This document shows, piece after piece, positions 1 to 8,857 of a stretch of DNA of 64,000 nt. The notes below the pieces were generated by a model, which saw nothing but the letters and a program-made list of their open reading frames with translations, did no database searches and was not told where the DNA came from. The DNA comes from KBS50 sp042434095. Its GTDB lineage: Bacteria; Actinomycetota; Actinomycetes; Mycobacteriales; Micromonosporaceae. Both the position numbers and the translations under genes were made by a program. The stretch is from contig NZ_JBHLUE010000008.1 of assembly GCF_042434095.1 (NCBI RefSeq), forward strand, positions 186,001-250,000, read 5' to 3'. Positions within the stretch are counted from its first letter, which is position 1. The number at the start of each line of letters is the position of its first letter.

Positions 1-1586
1 GGACCGCCGGCCGGCCCGACGCCGCCGGTGGCGCCCCGCGGGCCGGCGCCGCGCAGCTCGCGGTTGGGCAGCGCCAGCGTCACGACCACCGCCACCACGG
101 CGATCAGCCCCGCCGTCAGAAAGACCGGATGCAGCGAGTCGACGAATGCGGCCTGGATGGCCGCCCGGACCGGACCGGGCAGCGCCAGGATCCGGGACGG
201 CTCGTTGATCGAGATGCTGGCACCGCCGGCCGCGGCCACCTGGGCCCGCTCGGCGGGCGGCAACTGGGCGATGGCGCCGGGAAGCCGCTGGGCGAGGTGG
301 CTGGTGAGCCCGTTGGACAGGACGGTACCCAGGATGGCGACCCCGAACGAGCCGCCCAGCGAGCGGAAGAACGTCGCGGCCGACGTGCCGGCGCCGAGGT
401 CGCGCACCTCGACGGCGTTCTGCACGGCCAAAATGAGCGACTGCATGCACAGCCCCAGGCCGACGCCGATCACCACCATGTAGCCGAAGGCGGCCCACAG
501 CGGCGTGCCCACCTGGAGCCGGGTGAACAGCAGCATCCCGGCCACCAGGGTGGCCGAGCCGGCCACCGGGAACCACTTGTACCGCCCCAGCCGGCTCATC
601 GCCCGGCCGGAGAGCACCGAGGTGACGATGATGCCGGCCATCATGGGCAGCATCAGCAGGCCGCTGCGGGTCGGTGAGGCGCCCTTGACGATCTGCAGGT
701 AGAGCGGGATGAAGATGATCGAGCCGAACATCACCAGGCCGAGGACGAAGCCGGCCGCGTTCGCCAGCGCGAAGGTGGGCCGCCGGAACAGCCCGAGCGG
801 CAGGATCGGTTCGCTGGCCCGGCGCTCCTGGGCCAGGAACAGCACGGCCAGCACCGCGCCGGCCACGAACAACCCGATGATCAGACCAGAGCCCCACGGG
901 TACTGGCTGCCGCCCCAACTGAGCGCCAGCAGCAGGCTGCTCACCCCGGCCACCAGCAGCGCGGCGCCCAACCAGTCGATCGCGTGCCGGCGCCGCTGGA
1001 AGGGCACCAGCCGCAGCACCCGGTAGCACACCACCAGGGCCACGATGGCGAGCGGCACGTTCAGATAGAAGATCCACCGCCAGTCGTGTTCGGCGAAGTA
1101 GCCGCCCACCAGCGGCCCGGCCACCGACGCCAGCCCGAAGACGGCGCCGAACAGGCCCTGATAGCGGCCGCGTTCCCGGGGCGGCACCACGTCCGAGATG
1201 ATGGTGAAGGCGAGGGTCATCAGGCCACCCGCGCCGAGCCCCTGCAGGCCCCGGGTGACGATCAGCTGGGTCATGTTCTGCGACGCCCCGGCCAGCAGCG
1301 AGCCGACCAGGAAGGCCCCGATCGAGAACAGGAACACCGGGCGGCGCCCGTACAGGTCGGCCATCTTGCCGTACAGCGGCGTCGAGGCCGTGGAGGCCAA
1401 CAGGTACGCGGTGACCACCCAGGAGTAGTGGTTGATGCCGCCGAGCTGGCCCACGATGGTGGGCAGCGCCGTGCCGACGATGGTCTGGTCCAGCGCGGCC
1501 AGCAGCATTCCGGTCAGCAGGCCGCTCATCAGCAGCAGGATCTGGCGGTGCGGCAGGGCAGGGCGGTCGCTGGGAGCCGTGGTCAT
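1..1586 (-). CDS. MFS drug exporter, DHA2 (EmrB/QacA) type, 3' end outside the window
   Basis: Reads through at least 528 codons from an ATG at 1586 and is still open at the window edge, so the C-terminus is missing. Many hydrophobic segments (about 14 expected for DHA2) are visible. After the first helix comes LDQTIVGTALPTIV, the conserved motif of proton-driven drug exporters, and then the loop motif KMADLYGRRPVF (motif A, D-x-x-G-R-R). The family exports lipophilic drugs or metabolites across the inner membrane by proton antiport; the substrate cannot be read from sequence. A GGGGAGA ribosome site lies just upstream of the ATG. It is divergent from the MFS gene at 1671, sharing an 84-bp promoter region. 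Confidence 0.9.
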   Translation of the reverse strand, partial: MTTAPSDRPALPHRQILLLMSGLLTGMLLAALDQTIVGTALPTIVGQLGGINHYSWVVTAYLLASTASTPLYGKMADLYGRRPVFLFSIGAFLVGSLLAGASQNMTQLIVTRGLQGLGAGGLMTLAFTIISDVVPPRERGRYQGLFGAVFGLASVAGPLVGGYFAEHDWRWIFYLNVPLAIVALVVCYRVLRLVPFQRRRHAIDWLGAALLVAGVSSLLLALSWGGSQYPWGSGLIIGLFVAGAVLAVLFLAQERRASEPILPLGLFRRPTFALANAAGFVLGLVMFGSIIFIPLYLQIVKGASPTRSGLLMLPMMAGIIVTSVLSGRAMSRLGRYKWFPVAGSATLVAGMLLFTRLQVGTPLWAAFGYMVVIGVGLGLCMQSLILAVQNAVEVRDLGAGTSAATFFRSLGGSFGVAILGTVLSNGLTSHLAQRLPGAIAQLPPAERAQVAAAGGASISINEPSRILALPGPVRAAIQAAFVDSLHPVFLTAGLIAVVAVVVTLALPNRELRGAGPRGATGGVGPAGG

Positions 1587-1670
1587 GGTCCGGTCTCCCC
1601 GGGGCGGCCGGAAACATGCCTGCCCGATATCCGCTCGACAGCCCGGCGGGCCGTCCGTCAGCATCCGGTC

Positions 1671-2969
1671 GTGCCGCTGAACAGCCTCCTCCGCCGGCTG
1701 GCGATGGACCTCACCCCGCTGCGTACGTCGCGGGACTTCCGGCTGCTCTTCACGGCCACCGGCGTGTCCGGGCTGGGGTCCTTCGTCACGTACGTCACGA
1801 TCCCCTACCAGGTCTATGCGCTGACCAAGGATCCGCTGCTGGTCGGCCTGCTCGGGGTGTGCGAGCTGGTGCCGCTGCTGTTCATGGCGTTCGTGGGCGG
1901 CGCCCTGGCCGACTATCTGGACCGCCGCCGGCTGGTGCTGGGCGGCGAGATCGGCTTCACGCTGCTCTGCGGAACCCTGCTGGTCAACGCCATGACCGAT
2001 CGCCCGCACCTGTGGTTGCTCTATCTGGTGGCGGGCCTGACGGCGGCGCTCGACGGGGTGCAGCGGCCGGCCCTGGAGGCCATCACGCCCCGGGTGGTCA
2101 CCCCGGACGAGATCCCCGCGGCCGGCGCGCTGAACTCGATGCGGATGAACGTGGTCTCGCTGGCCGGGCCGGCGCTGGCCGGCGTCCTGATCGCGAGCGT
2201 GGACCTCGGCTGGGTGTACGCGCTGGACCTCGCCACCTTCGCGGTGTCGCTCACGCTGCTGATGGTGGTCCGCGCGGTGCCGCCGCCCACCGCCGCCGAC
2301 CGGCCGTCGCTGCGCTCGGTGGTCACCGGCCTGCGGTACGCGGGCAGCCGCCCGGAACTGCTCGGCACGTACCTGGTGGACATCAACGCCATGTTCTTCG
2401 GGATGCCGCAGGCGCTCTACCCGTTCCTGGCCGAACGGCTGGGCGGCCCCGCGGTCCTCGGCCTGCTCTATGCCACCCCGGCCGCCGGCGCCATGGTGGC
2501 CGCGCTGACCTCGGGCTGGGTCCGGCACGTCAACCGGCACGGCCTCATGGTGGTGCTGGCGGCCGGCGCCTGGGGGGCGGCCATCCTGGGCTTCGGGCTG
2601 GCCCACGCGCTGTGGCTGGCCCTGCCGCTACTGGCCCTGGCCGGCGCGGCCGACGAGGTGTCGGGCATTTTTCGAGGAGTCATCTGGAACCAGACCATCC
2701 CCGATCATCTCCGGGGTCGGCTGGCCGGGATCGAGATGCTGTCGTACTCGACCGGGCCGCTGCTCGGGCAGCTCCGCTCGGGACTCACGGCCCGGTGGAC
2801 CGGCATCTCGGGCTCGATCGTCTCCGGTGGCGTGCTCTGCGTGGTCGGCACGGTCGCGCTGGCCGCCGCCCTGCCGGGTCTGATCCGCTACGACGGGCGG
2901 ACCGGCCGGGCCCGCAAGGAGGCTGAGGAGGCGGCCTGGGCCACCGCGGGGCTGAGCCGGACCGCGTGA
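1671..2969 (+). CDS. MFS transporter, EntS-like (MFS_3 family)
   Basis: A 432-residue integral membrane protein. It opens with RTSRDFRLLFTATGVSGLG and carries the loop motif GALADYLDRRRLVLGG typical of the EntS/MFS_3 group, which exports siderophores or small drugs. Start choice: GTG at 1671 gives a short basic leader before helix 1; an ATG at 1704 is the alternative, and neither has a strong ribosome site. The frame stays open far upstream (to 984), but that part lies antisense to the neighbouring DHA2 exporter and is a shadow. Divergent pairing with another exporter suggests a small efflux locus, but no regulator is adjacent. Confidence 0.85.
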   Translation: MPLNSLLRRLAMDLTPLRTSRDFRLLFTATGVSGLGSFVTYVTIPYQVYALTKDPLLVGLLGVCELVPLLFMAFVGGALADYLDRRRLVLGGEIGFTLLCGTLLVNAMTDRPHLWLLYLVAGLTAALDGVQRPALEAITPRVVTPDEIPAAGALNSMRMNVVSLAGPALAGVLIASVDLGWVYALDLATFAVSLTLLMVVRAVPPPTAADRPSLRSVVTGLRYAGSRPELLGTYLVDINAMFFGMPQALYPFLAERLGGPAVLGLLYATPAAGAMVAALTSGWVRHVNRHGLMVVLAAGAWGAAILGFGLAHALWLALPLLALAGAADEVSGIFRGVIWNQTIPDHLRGRLAGIEMLSYSTGPLLGQLRSGLTARWTGISGSIVSGGVLCVVGTVALAAALPGLIRYDGRTGRARKEAEEAAWATAGLSRTA

Positions 2970-3015
2970 TGCCCGGCAGCTCATTGACGCCACGTGAAGG
3001 TGCCATACCTCTGGG

Positions 3016-3564
3016 TCAGTGCTTGCCCTCGGCGAACTCCTCGACGATCTTGGCGCAGAACGCCGGCAGGTCGTCCGGCTTGCGGCTGCTGACCAGCCCG
3101 TTGTCCGTGTGGACCTCCTCGTCCACCCAGGTCGCCCCGGCGTTGGCCAGGTCCGTGCGCAGGCTGGGCCAGGAGGTGAGGGTCCGCCCCTCCACCACAC
3201 CGGCGTCGATGAGCGTCCACGGCCCGTGGCAGATCACCCCGACCGGCTTGCCGGCGTCGAAGAACGCCCGCACGAAGCGCACCGCGTTTGGGTCGCTCCG
3301 CAGCGCGTCGGGGTTCGCCACCCCGCCGGGCAGCACGAGCGCGTCGTACCGGCCCGGGTCCGCGTCGGCCGCGGTGCCGTCCACGTCGTACGTCTTGCCC
3401 TTGTCGAGGTGGTTGAACGCCTGGATCGAGCCGGGCTGGAGGGAGATCAGCTCGGCGGTGGCACCCGCGTTCTCCACCGCCTCCCGGGGTTGGGTGTACT
3501 CGACCTCTTCCACCCCGTCGGTGGCGAGGAACGCGACCCGCTTACCCTGCAGCGATGCTGCCAT
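3016..3564 (-). CDS. DJ-1/PfpI family protein (type 1 glutamine amidotransferase fold)
   Basis: 182 residues, the usual PfpI length. The start ATG at 3564 has a strong GGAAGGAG site. Visible family marks are GKRVAFLATDGVEEVEY at the N-terminus (with the acidic residue that supports the nucleophile), DALVLPGGVANPDALR, and the nucleophile elbow VGVICHGPW with the catalytic Cys near residue 112. Members act as intracellular deglycases, chaperones or peptidases in stress. Transcribed away from hldE, with a 229-bp divergent promoter region between them, and convergent with the EntS-like MFS gene. Confidence 0.88.
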   Translation of the reverse strand: MAASLQGKRVAFLATDGVEEVEYTQPREAVENAGATAELISLQPGSIQAFNHLDKGKTYDVDGTAADADPGRYDALVLPGGVANPDALRSDPNAVRFVRAFFDAGKPVGVICHGPWTLIDAGVVEGRTLTSWPSLRTDLANAGATWVDEEVHTDNGLVSSRKPDDLPAFCAKIVEEFAEGKH

Positions 3565-3793
3565 GGTGAACTCCTTCCGAGGGTCACCCGGCGCGACGCC
3601 GGGACCTTGGTTGCGGAACGGCGTTTCCGGCACGCTCCGCTTTGCATCCTTTCCAGCCCCGTACCCGCCAAACGCCCCGTCCGGGCGGGGTGGCCGACGC
3701 CACCGGCCCCGGGGCCGGGTGGGCCCGTGCGCGCTGCGGATCGCCCCGGCCGACCGGCGTTTGACCGCCCTTTGCCCGGGGATCCGTATCCGT

Positions 3794-5479
3794 ATGCCGA
3801 CAGCAGCCGAACAGCAGCGGATGGCGGCCGTGGTCAACGGGTGGATCGGCCGTGGCGTGCTGGTCGTCGGCGACGCCATGCTGGACGAGTGGCGCTTCGC
3901 CGACTCCGACCGGCTGTGCCGGGAGGCGCCCGCCCCCGTACTCACCCTGCGGCACCGGCTCGTGGCGGCCGGCGGCGCCGCCAACACGGCGGTCAACCTG
4001 GCCGCCCTCGGCGGCCGACCCGCGCTGGTGGCGCCGATCGGCAGCGACGTGGCGGCCGACGAGCTGCACGACTGCCTGGACCGGGCCGCGGTCTGGGACC
4101 GGACGGTCTCCCAGCCCGGTCGCCCCACGCCGGTGAAGCGCCGGCTGCTGGCCGGCAACCAGATCCTGGTACGCGAGGACGAGGGCGACGCGGACGTCCG
4201 GCTCACCGACGAGGTGATCGGGGAACTGCTCGGCGCGCTCGCCCGGACGGCGACCGAGCTGCGGTCCCGCACCGACGGCGACCCCACCCTGGTGATCTGC
4301 GACTACGGGCTCGGCGCGCTGCCGGAGCCGGTACGCGCATGGTTGGTGCGGCACCGCGAGATGTTCGCCACCGTGGCGCTGGACGCGCACGACCTGACGC
4401 AGTGGCGCGGGCTCGCCCCCACGGTGGTGACGCCCAGCCTGGCCGAGGCCACCCGGCTGCTCGACGGGCCGCCGGCCGGGCGCGCGGCCGGCTCCGCGGC
4501 GCCCGTCCCGACCGTGGAGATCGAGCTGACCGGCGACGAGATCGGGGCGGCCGGCCATGACATCGTGGTGGCCGGCCCGGAGCTGGGCACCGACCGGGCC
4601 GAGCTGGCCCGGGCCCGGCTGCCCGAGCTGCGCGCGCGGACCGGCGCGGACGTCGTGGCCGTCACCCTGGACGTGGATGGCGCGGTGGTCGGTGGCGCCG
4701 ATGGCCAGCACCGGCGCAGCCACGCCACCCCGGTGCCGCCGAGCCACACCGTGGGCGCCGGCGACGCGTACCTGGCGGCCATGACCCTGGCCCTGGCCGC
4801 GGACGCGCCGCTGCACACCGCGGCCCAGCTCGCCCAGCTCGCGGCCACGATCACGGTCTCCGACACCGGGACCTGTGTCTGCGTACGGGCGGATCTGCTG
4901 GCGGCGCTCGGCGCGGCCGACGCCGGCGGTGGTGGCCCGCTGCCGGGCCTGGTCGACCCGGCCGGCCTCGCCGCGCTGGTCGACGCGCACCGCACCGCCG
5001 GCCGCACCATTGTCTTCACCAACGGCTGCTTCGACGTGCTGCACCGGGGCCACGTCGGCTACCTGCAACAGGCCCGGGCGCTCGGCGACGTGCTGATCGT
5101 CGCGGTCAACTCGGACGACAGCGTGCGCCGGCTCAAGGGCTCGGACCGCCCGGTGAACCCGATCGAGGACCGGGCCGCGGTGCTGACCGCCCTGGGCTGC
5201 GTGGATCACGTGGTGGTCTTCGAGGAGGACTCGCCGGGAGCCCTCATCGAGGTGGTCCGCCCGGACGTGTACGTCAAGGGCGGCGACTACCCGCCCGAGC
5301 TGGTCCCGGAGGCGCCGCTGGTCCGCGAGCTGGGCGGCGAGGTGCGGACCCTCGGGTACGTGCCGGACCGGTCCACCTCGGCCATCATCGACCGGATCCG
5401 GGCGCACGCGTTAGGAAGGGACCCTTCCTCTACAAAAAGCGATAAGAAGGGGCCCTTCCTTTCCGGTGAACGGCGGTGA
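3794..5479 (+). CDS. hldE: Bifunctional heptose 7-phosphate kinase / heptose 1-phosphate adenylyltransferase
   Basis: 561 residues against about 477 in E. coli HldE. Residues about 15-385 form a PfkB (ribokinase-type) domain: VVGDAMLDEW at the start, the AAGGAANTAVNLAALGG sugar-binding segment, and the catalytic signature HTVGAGDAYLA. Residues about 400-535 form a nucleotidyltransferase: FTNGCFDVLHRGHVGYLQ with the HxGH motif, and YVKGGDYPPE. Together these make ADP-heptose from heptose 7-phosphate, with a GmhB-type phosphatase acting in between. The ATG at 3794 is the first start that leaves an intact kinase N-terminus. The last ~20 codons are provided by the 52-bp repeat at 5411-5462 (tail includes SDKKGPFLSGERR), so the natural stop was probably displaced. 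The stop overlaps the following GT2 start (GTGA), implying translational coupling. Confidence 0.9.
   Translation: MPTAAEQQRMAAVVNGWIGRGVLVVGDAMLDEWRFADSDRLCREAPAPVLTLRHRLVAAGGAANTAVNLAALGGRPALVAPIGSDVAADELHDCLDRAAVWDRTVSQPGRPTPVKRRLLAGNQILVREDEGDADVRLTDEVIGELLGALARTATELRSRTDGDPTLVICDYGLGALPEPVRAWLVRHREMFATVALDAHDLTQWRGLAPTVVTPSLAEATRLLDGPPAGRAAGSAAPVPTVEIELTGDEIGAAGHDIVVAGPELGTDRAELARARLPELRARTGADVVAVTLDVDGAVVGGADGQHRRSHATPVPPSHTVGAGDAYLAAMTLALAADAPLHTAAQLAQLAATITVSDTGTCVCVRADLLAALGAADAGGGGPLPGLVDPAGLAALVDAHRTAGRTIVFTNGCFDVLHRGHVGYLQQARALGDVLIVAVNSDDSVRRLKGSDRPVNPIEDRAAVLTALGCVDHVVVFEEDSPGALIEVVRPDVYVKGGDYPPELVPEAPLVRELGGEVRTLGYVPDRSTSAIIDRIRAHALGRDPSSTKSDKKGPFLSGERR
5411..5462. repeat. 52-bp GGGGCCC-core dispersed repeat, copy 1 (inside the hldE reading frame)
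   Basis: Two small near-palindromes, AGGAAGGGACCCTTCCT and GAAGGGGCCCTTCC, joined by CTACAAAAAGCGATAA. The same layout recurs at 6336, 38401 and 54374. This copy is translated as the end of HldE and supplies the sequence just before the GT2 start at 5476. The left core carries GGGACCC instead of GGGGCCC. Each arm can fold into an 8-bp hairpin, so it may attenuate transcription between hldE and the glycosyltransferase. Confidence 0.8.
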
Positions 5480-6336
5480 CGCGGCCGCTGGATCCGGGTG
5501 ACCCGGAGGGGTTCCGCGCGGAGCGCGAGCTGGATGTGCTGATCCCGACCCGGAACCGGCCGGCCGAACTGGCCGTCACGCTGTCCGGGCTGGCGGCCCA
5601 GCCGGGCCCGGCCGGCTTCGGGGTGGTGGTCAGCGACCAGTCCGACGCCGGTCCCGGCTGGGCCGAGCCGGCGGCCGCCACGATGGTCCGGGCCCTGCGG
5701 CACCGCGGGCATCCGGTGCTGCTGACCCGCCGGTTGCCCCGGCGAGGCCTGGCCGAGCACCGCGCCTACCTGCTGTCCCGATCCCGGGCCCGGTACGTGC
5801 TCAGCGTGGACGACGACGTGTGGCTGGAGCCGGGGGCGGTCGACCGGATGCTCACCGCGCTGCGCCGGCTCGGCTGTGGCTTCGTGGGCAACGCCGTGCA
5901 CGGCTTGTCCTACGCGGCCGACGTGCGCCCGGAGACGCACGCGTACTACGAGGAATGGGTCGGGCCGCCGGCACCGGAGCGGATCCGGCCGGGCACGCCC
6001 GAGTGGAACCGGGCCAGCATCCACCCGGCCGCGAACCTGCTGCACGTGACCGAACGGCTGGGGCTGGCCCCGGGCGAGTGGCGGGCGTACAAGGTCTCCT
6101 GGATCGGCGGCTGCGTGCTGTACGACCGGGCCAAGCTGGTGTCGGCCGGCGGCTTCGACTTCTGGTCCCGGGTGGGCGAGCGGCACCAGGGCGAGGACGT
6201 GGCCGCCCAGCTCGCCGTGCTGGAGCGGTACGGCGGGGCCGGCGTGGTGCCGAGCGGCGCCTACCACCTGGAGACGCCGACCACGGTCACCGACCGCGAC
6301 GTGGAAGCCTGGCAGGTCGTCCTCGAGGAGAGCTGA
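5476..6336 (+). CDS. Glycosyltransferase family 2 (GT-A fold)
   Basis: 286 residues. The N-terminus ELDVLIPTRNRPAELAVTLS is the GT2 nucleotide-binding strand; VLSVDDDVWLEPGAV near residue 110 holds the DxD-type metal-binding acidic run. A later GGFDFWSRVGERHQGEDV segment fits the acceptor/catalytic ED motif region. No membrane segment is evident, so it is probably cytosolic. It overlaps the end of hldE by 4 nt. The pairing suggests it transfers heptose, or builds a glycan that contains it, but donor and acceptor are inferred from context only. The stop codon directly abuts repeat copy 2. Confidence 0.85.
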   Translation: MTRPLDPGDPEGFRAERELDVLIPTRNRPAELAVTLSGLAAQPGPAGFGVVVSDQSDAGPGWAEPAAATMVRALRHRGHPVLLTRRLPRRGLAEHRAYLLSRSRARYVLSVDDDVWLEPGAVDRMLTALRRLGCGFVGNAVHGLSYAADVRPETHAYYEEWVGPPAPERIRPGTPEWNRASIHPAANLLHVTERLGLAPGEWRAYKVSWIGGCVLYDRAKLVSAGGFDFWSRVGERHQGEDVAAQLAVLERYGGAGVVPSGAYHLETPTTVTDRDVEAWQVVLEES

Positions 6337-6387
6337 AGGAAGGGCCCCTTGTTATCGCTTCTTGTATAGGAAGGGCCCCTTCTTAAC
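6336..6387. repeat. 52-bp GGGGCCC-core dispersed repeat, copy 2, between convergent glycosyltransferase genes
   Basis: AAGGAAGGGCCCCTTG, a 16-nt ATCGCTTCTTGTATAG-like spacer, then GAAGGGCCCCTTCTTAAC. It is in the opposite orientation to copies 1 and 4. It begins at the last base of the GT2 stop codon and lies 9 bp from the GT9 stop, so it sits exactly where a bidirectional terminator is needed. Confidence 0.8.
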
Positions 6388-6395
6388 GCCCTGGA

Positions 6396-7508
6396 TCAGC
6401 CGCCGGCCGTCAGGTCCGCCAGCGCGGCCAGCACCTCGGACACCGGTACGTCCGTGACGAACGACTCGCGGTGCGCGCAGCCGTCCCCGGGCCGGTCCGG
6501 GTAGATGTCCCGACTGCAGTCCGCGCCGCAGACCGGGCAGCGCAGCGTCCACGAGATGATCGGCCGGTGCCGGGCCCGCAGCGGCGTTGCGCAGTTGATC
6601 ACGTTGCCGACCCAGAAGACGCCCACCGTCGGCGTGCCCACGGCACCAGCCACGTGGACCGGGCCGGTGTCGTTGGCCACCAGCGCCGCGCAGCCGGCGA
6701 GGAACCCCACCAGCCCGCCCAGGGACAGCTCGCCGGCGAGGTCCCGCACCGGTTCCCGGGCCGCCGCCACCACCCGGGAGGTCAGCTCCCGCTCGCCGGC
6801 CGAGCCGGTGACGAACACGTCGTACCCGTCGGTGACCAGCCGGTCCGCGACGGCCGCGAAGCGTTCCGGCGGCCACCGCCGGCGCGCGTCGGTGGCGCCC
6901 GGATGCAGCGCGACCCGGGGCCGGCCGGCCCGGCCGGTCACCCGCTCGGCCTCCGCCCGGTCGTGGTCGGTCACGACGAGCCGCGGCGTCCAGGTCACCG
7001 GGGCGGCGCCGACCAGCCCGACCACCTCCAGGTACCGCACCGTTTCCGGCTGGTAGATGACGTACCGCAGCCAGCGGTCCAGCGGGGGGGCGTCCTCGGC
7101 CCGCAGCCCCACGGTCACCCGCGCGCCCAGGCCGCTGATCAGCGGGTTGGAGTTGGCGCCCCCGCCGTGCAGCTGCACGGCCAGGTCGAACCGCTCGCGG
7201 CGGGCGGCGGCCAGGAAGTCCTCCGGCGACGCGGCCGGCTCGTCCGGGCCCGCGGCCCGGATGCCCGGCCCGGGCGGCACCACCAGCACCCGGTCCACCG
7301 GGCCCGGCCGCCGTCCGTCGAACAGCTCCGCGTGCCAGGGCGCGCCGAGCAGCACGATCTCCGCCTCCGGGTACGCGGCCCGCAGCGCCTCCAGGGCGGG
7401 CAGCACGAAGATGAAGTCGCCGAGCGCGTTCGCCCGGAGCACGGCGATCCGCCGGACGCCGGGCACGAGCTCACCGGACGCCGGCGGCGGTCCGTCGGGT
7501 CTGCTCAT
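6396..7508 (-). CDS. Glycosyltransferase family 9 (ADP-heptose:LPS heptosyltransferase-like)
   Basis: 370 residues. N-terminal RRIAVLRANALGDFIFVLPALEAL is the GT9 glycine/acidic loop. C-terminal VALHPGATDARRRWPPERFAAVADRL and LVANDTGPVHVAGAVGTPTVGVFW are the ADP-heptose-binding signatures of WaaC/WaaF/RfaF proteins. It ends with a Cys cluster (RCPVCGADCSRDIYP ... GCAH) that proteobacterial heptosyltransferases lack and that could bind zinc. Convergent with GT2; with hldE it completes donor synthesis and transfer. A Gram-positive has no LPS, so the acceptor is presumably another cell-surface glycan or a metabolite. Confidence 0.88.
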   Translation of the reverse strand: MSRPDGPPPASGELVPGVRRIAVLRANALGDFIFVLPALEALRAAYPEAEIVLLGAPWHAELFDGRRPGPVDRVLVVPPGPGIRAAGPDEPAASPEDFLAAARRERFDLAVQLHGGGANSNPLISGLGARVTVGLRAEDAPPLDRWLRYVIYQPETVRYLEVVGLVGAAPVTWTPRLVVTDHDRAEAERVTGRAGRPRVALHPGATDARRRWPPERFAAVADRLVTDGYDVFVTGSAGERELTSRVVAAAREPVRDLAGELSLGGLVGFLAGCAALVANDTGPVHVAGAVGTPTVGVFWVGNVINCATPLRARHRPIISWTLRCPVCGADCSRDIYPDRPGDGCAHRESFVTDVPVSEVLAALADLTAGG

Positions 7509-7511
7509 TCC

Positions 7512-8117
7512 TCAGCTGGGCCGTTGCAGCGTGGTGTCGACGTCCGGGTGGTGCAGCTCGCGGTCGGCGGCCGGGTCGATCGGGCCGGCCGACGGGCCAC
7601 CGCCGGCGGTGCTCCCGGCGCGATCCGTGCTCCCAGCACCGCCCGTGCGCCCCGCGCCGAGCCCGACCGACGCGCCCGGGCCATATCCGGTACGCCCGAT
7701 CGTGATGGTGCGCCGGGCGCTCCGGCCGGACCGGGGCAGGTGCACGGTGAGCAGGCCGTGGTCCATCACCGCGTCGATCCGGTCGGCGTCGACCCGGCTG
7801 GGCAGCGTCATGCGGTGCTCGAAAGACCGGGTGCGGGAGCCGCTGCCGGGCATCCCGAGATCGGCGTTGACCTCCTCCTCCGAGCGGGCCCGGATGCACA
7901 GGTCCCGGTCGTCGAGCTCCACCGCCACCTCGTCGGGGGCCACCCCGGGCAACCGGGCCAGCACCGTCCAGCCGTCCTCCGTCTCGGCCAGCTCGATGTC
8001 CGGCGTACCGCCGCCGGAGCCGACCAGGGCCGTACCGACCAGCCGGCCGAGTTCGGCACGCAGCGCCTGCAGCTCGGCGAGCGGATCCCACCGCTCGCCC
8101 CGGCGCGGTGCGGTCAT
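7512..8117 (-). CDS. Hsp20 / alpha-crystallin family small heat-shock protein
   Basis: 201 residues. The alpha-crystallin domain spans about residues 38-145: DIELAETEDGWTVLARLPGV, AVELDDRDLCIRAR, and the C-terminal strand VMDHGLLTVHLPRSGRSARR. The remaining ~60 residues are Gly/Ala/Ser-rich and probably disordered. An ATP-independent holdase that binds unfolding proteins. The ATG at 8117 overlaps the stop of the upstream DUF2231 gene (ATGA), so the two are co-translated. No HAIR/HspR operator was recognised. Confidence 0.87.
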   Translation of the reverse strand: MTAPRRGERWDPLAELQALRAELGRLVGTALVGSGGGTPDIELAETEDGWTVLARLPGVAPDEVAVELDDRDLCIRARSEEEVNADLGMPGSGSRTRSFEHRMTLPSRVDADRIDAVMDHGLLTVHLPRSGRSARRTITIGRTGYGPGASVGLGAGRTGGAGSTDRAGSTAGGGPSAGPIDPAADRELHHPDVDTTLQRPS

Positions 8118-8635
8118 CGCGCGTCCCCCATCTGCCCGAGCTTGCTGTTCGGCGGCCCGGTGGGGCGCAGCGAGCTGGGCGCGTTCAGACCGGCGTCCGG
8201 ATCCACCCCCACGCCGAGCCGGTCGACCAGCTCGCCGCCGAACCAGGCCCCGACGGCCGCCCCGGCCAGCGCCACGAGCTCGATGGCGAGCAGTCCGCCG
8301 CCGGCCGAGTGCCCGGCCGCCGCCGACATCCGGACCGCCCAGACCCCGGCGAAGAGCAGCAGCACGCCCGTGTTGACCAGCGCGTGCATGATGCCCACCC
8401 GCTTGGCCCGGGTGCCGGCCGGGATGGCCAGCAGGTCGAATAGGCCGGCCGCGGCGGCGAGGATGCCCACCACCAGGCCGACCACGATGTTCCAGTACGC
8501 CACCTCGCCGAGCACGGCCGAGCCGCCGAGCGCGTCGGCCAGGTCGAACAGGACGCCGGTGACGAAAAGCGCCACCGGAAACATCACGAGCATGGGATGC
8601 ACCGGGTGACCCAGCACCTTGAGTCGGCTCTCCAT
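8114..8635 (-). CDS. DUF2231-type membrane protein
   Basis: 173 residues. The N-terminus LKVLGHPVHPMLVMFPVALFVTGVLFDLA is the DUF2231 hallmark (GHPxHPML), followed by three further hydrophobic helices, so four TM segments in all. Function of the family is unknown; it often accompanies redox or stress genes. The ATG at 8635 follows an AGGAGGCGCC site. Coupled to Hsp20 by a 4-nt overlap, which hints at a joint stress role. Confidence 0.85.
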   Translation of the reverse strand: MESRLKVLGHPVHPMLVMFPVALFVTGVLFDLADALGGSAVLGEVAYWNIVVGLVVGILAAAAGLFDLLAIPAGTRAKRVGIMHALVNTGVLLLFAGVWAVRMSAAAGHSAGGGLLAIELVALAGAAVGAWFGGELVDRLGVGVDPDAGLNAPSSLRPTGPPNSKLGQMGDAR

Positions 8636-8857
8636 GGCGCCTCCTGGGGCTGCGGCGGGGGCGGCGGTGCGGTCCGGATGCGGACAGCGGTACCCGTCTC
8701 GGGGTCGGACAAACCCACCGCTCCGCTCGCCGACCCACCGGTAGCTTCCCCGATTTCTTCCGCTTTCGCGCCGACTCGCCCGTTTAGCCGACACCGTCTT
8801 CGGGTACGCCGCGCCGTCCGCCGGGCCGGCCGATGGGCAGCAGGGATGGAGGGAGCC

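Noticed and set aside
984..1670. N-terminal extension of the EntS-like transporter frame
   Set aside because: The text is His/Gln/Arg-rich and antisense to the DHA2 exporter; the protein starts at 1671 or 1704.
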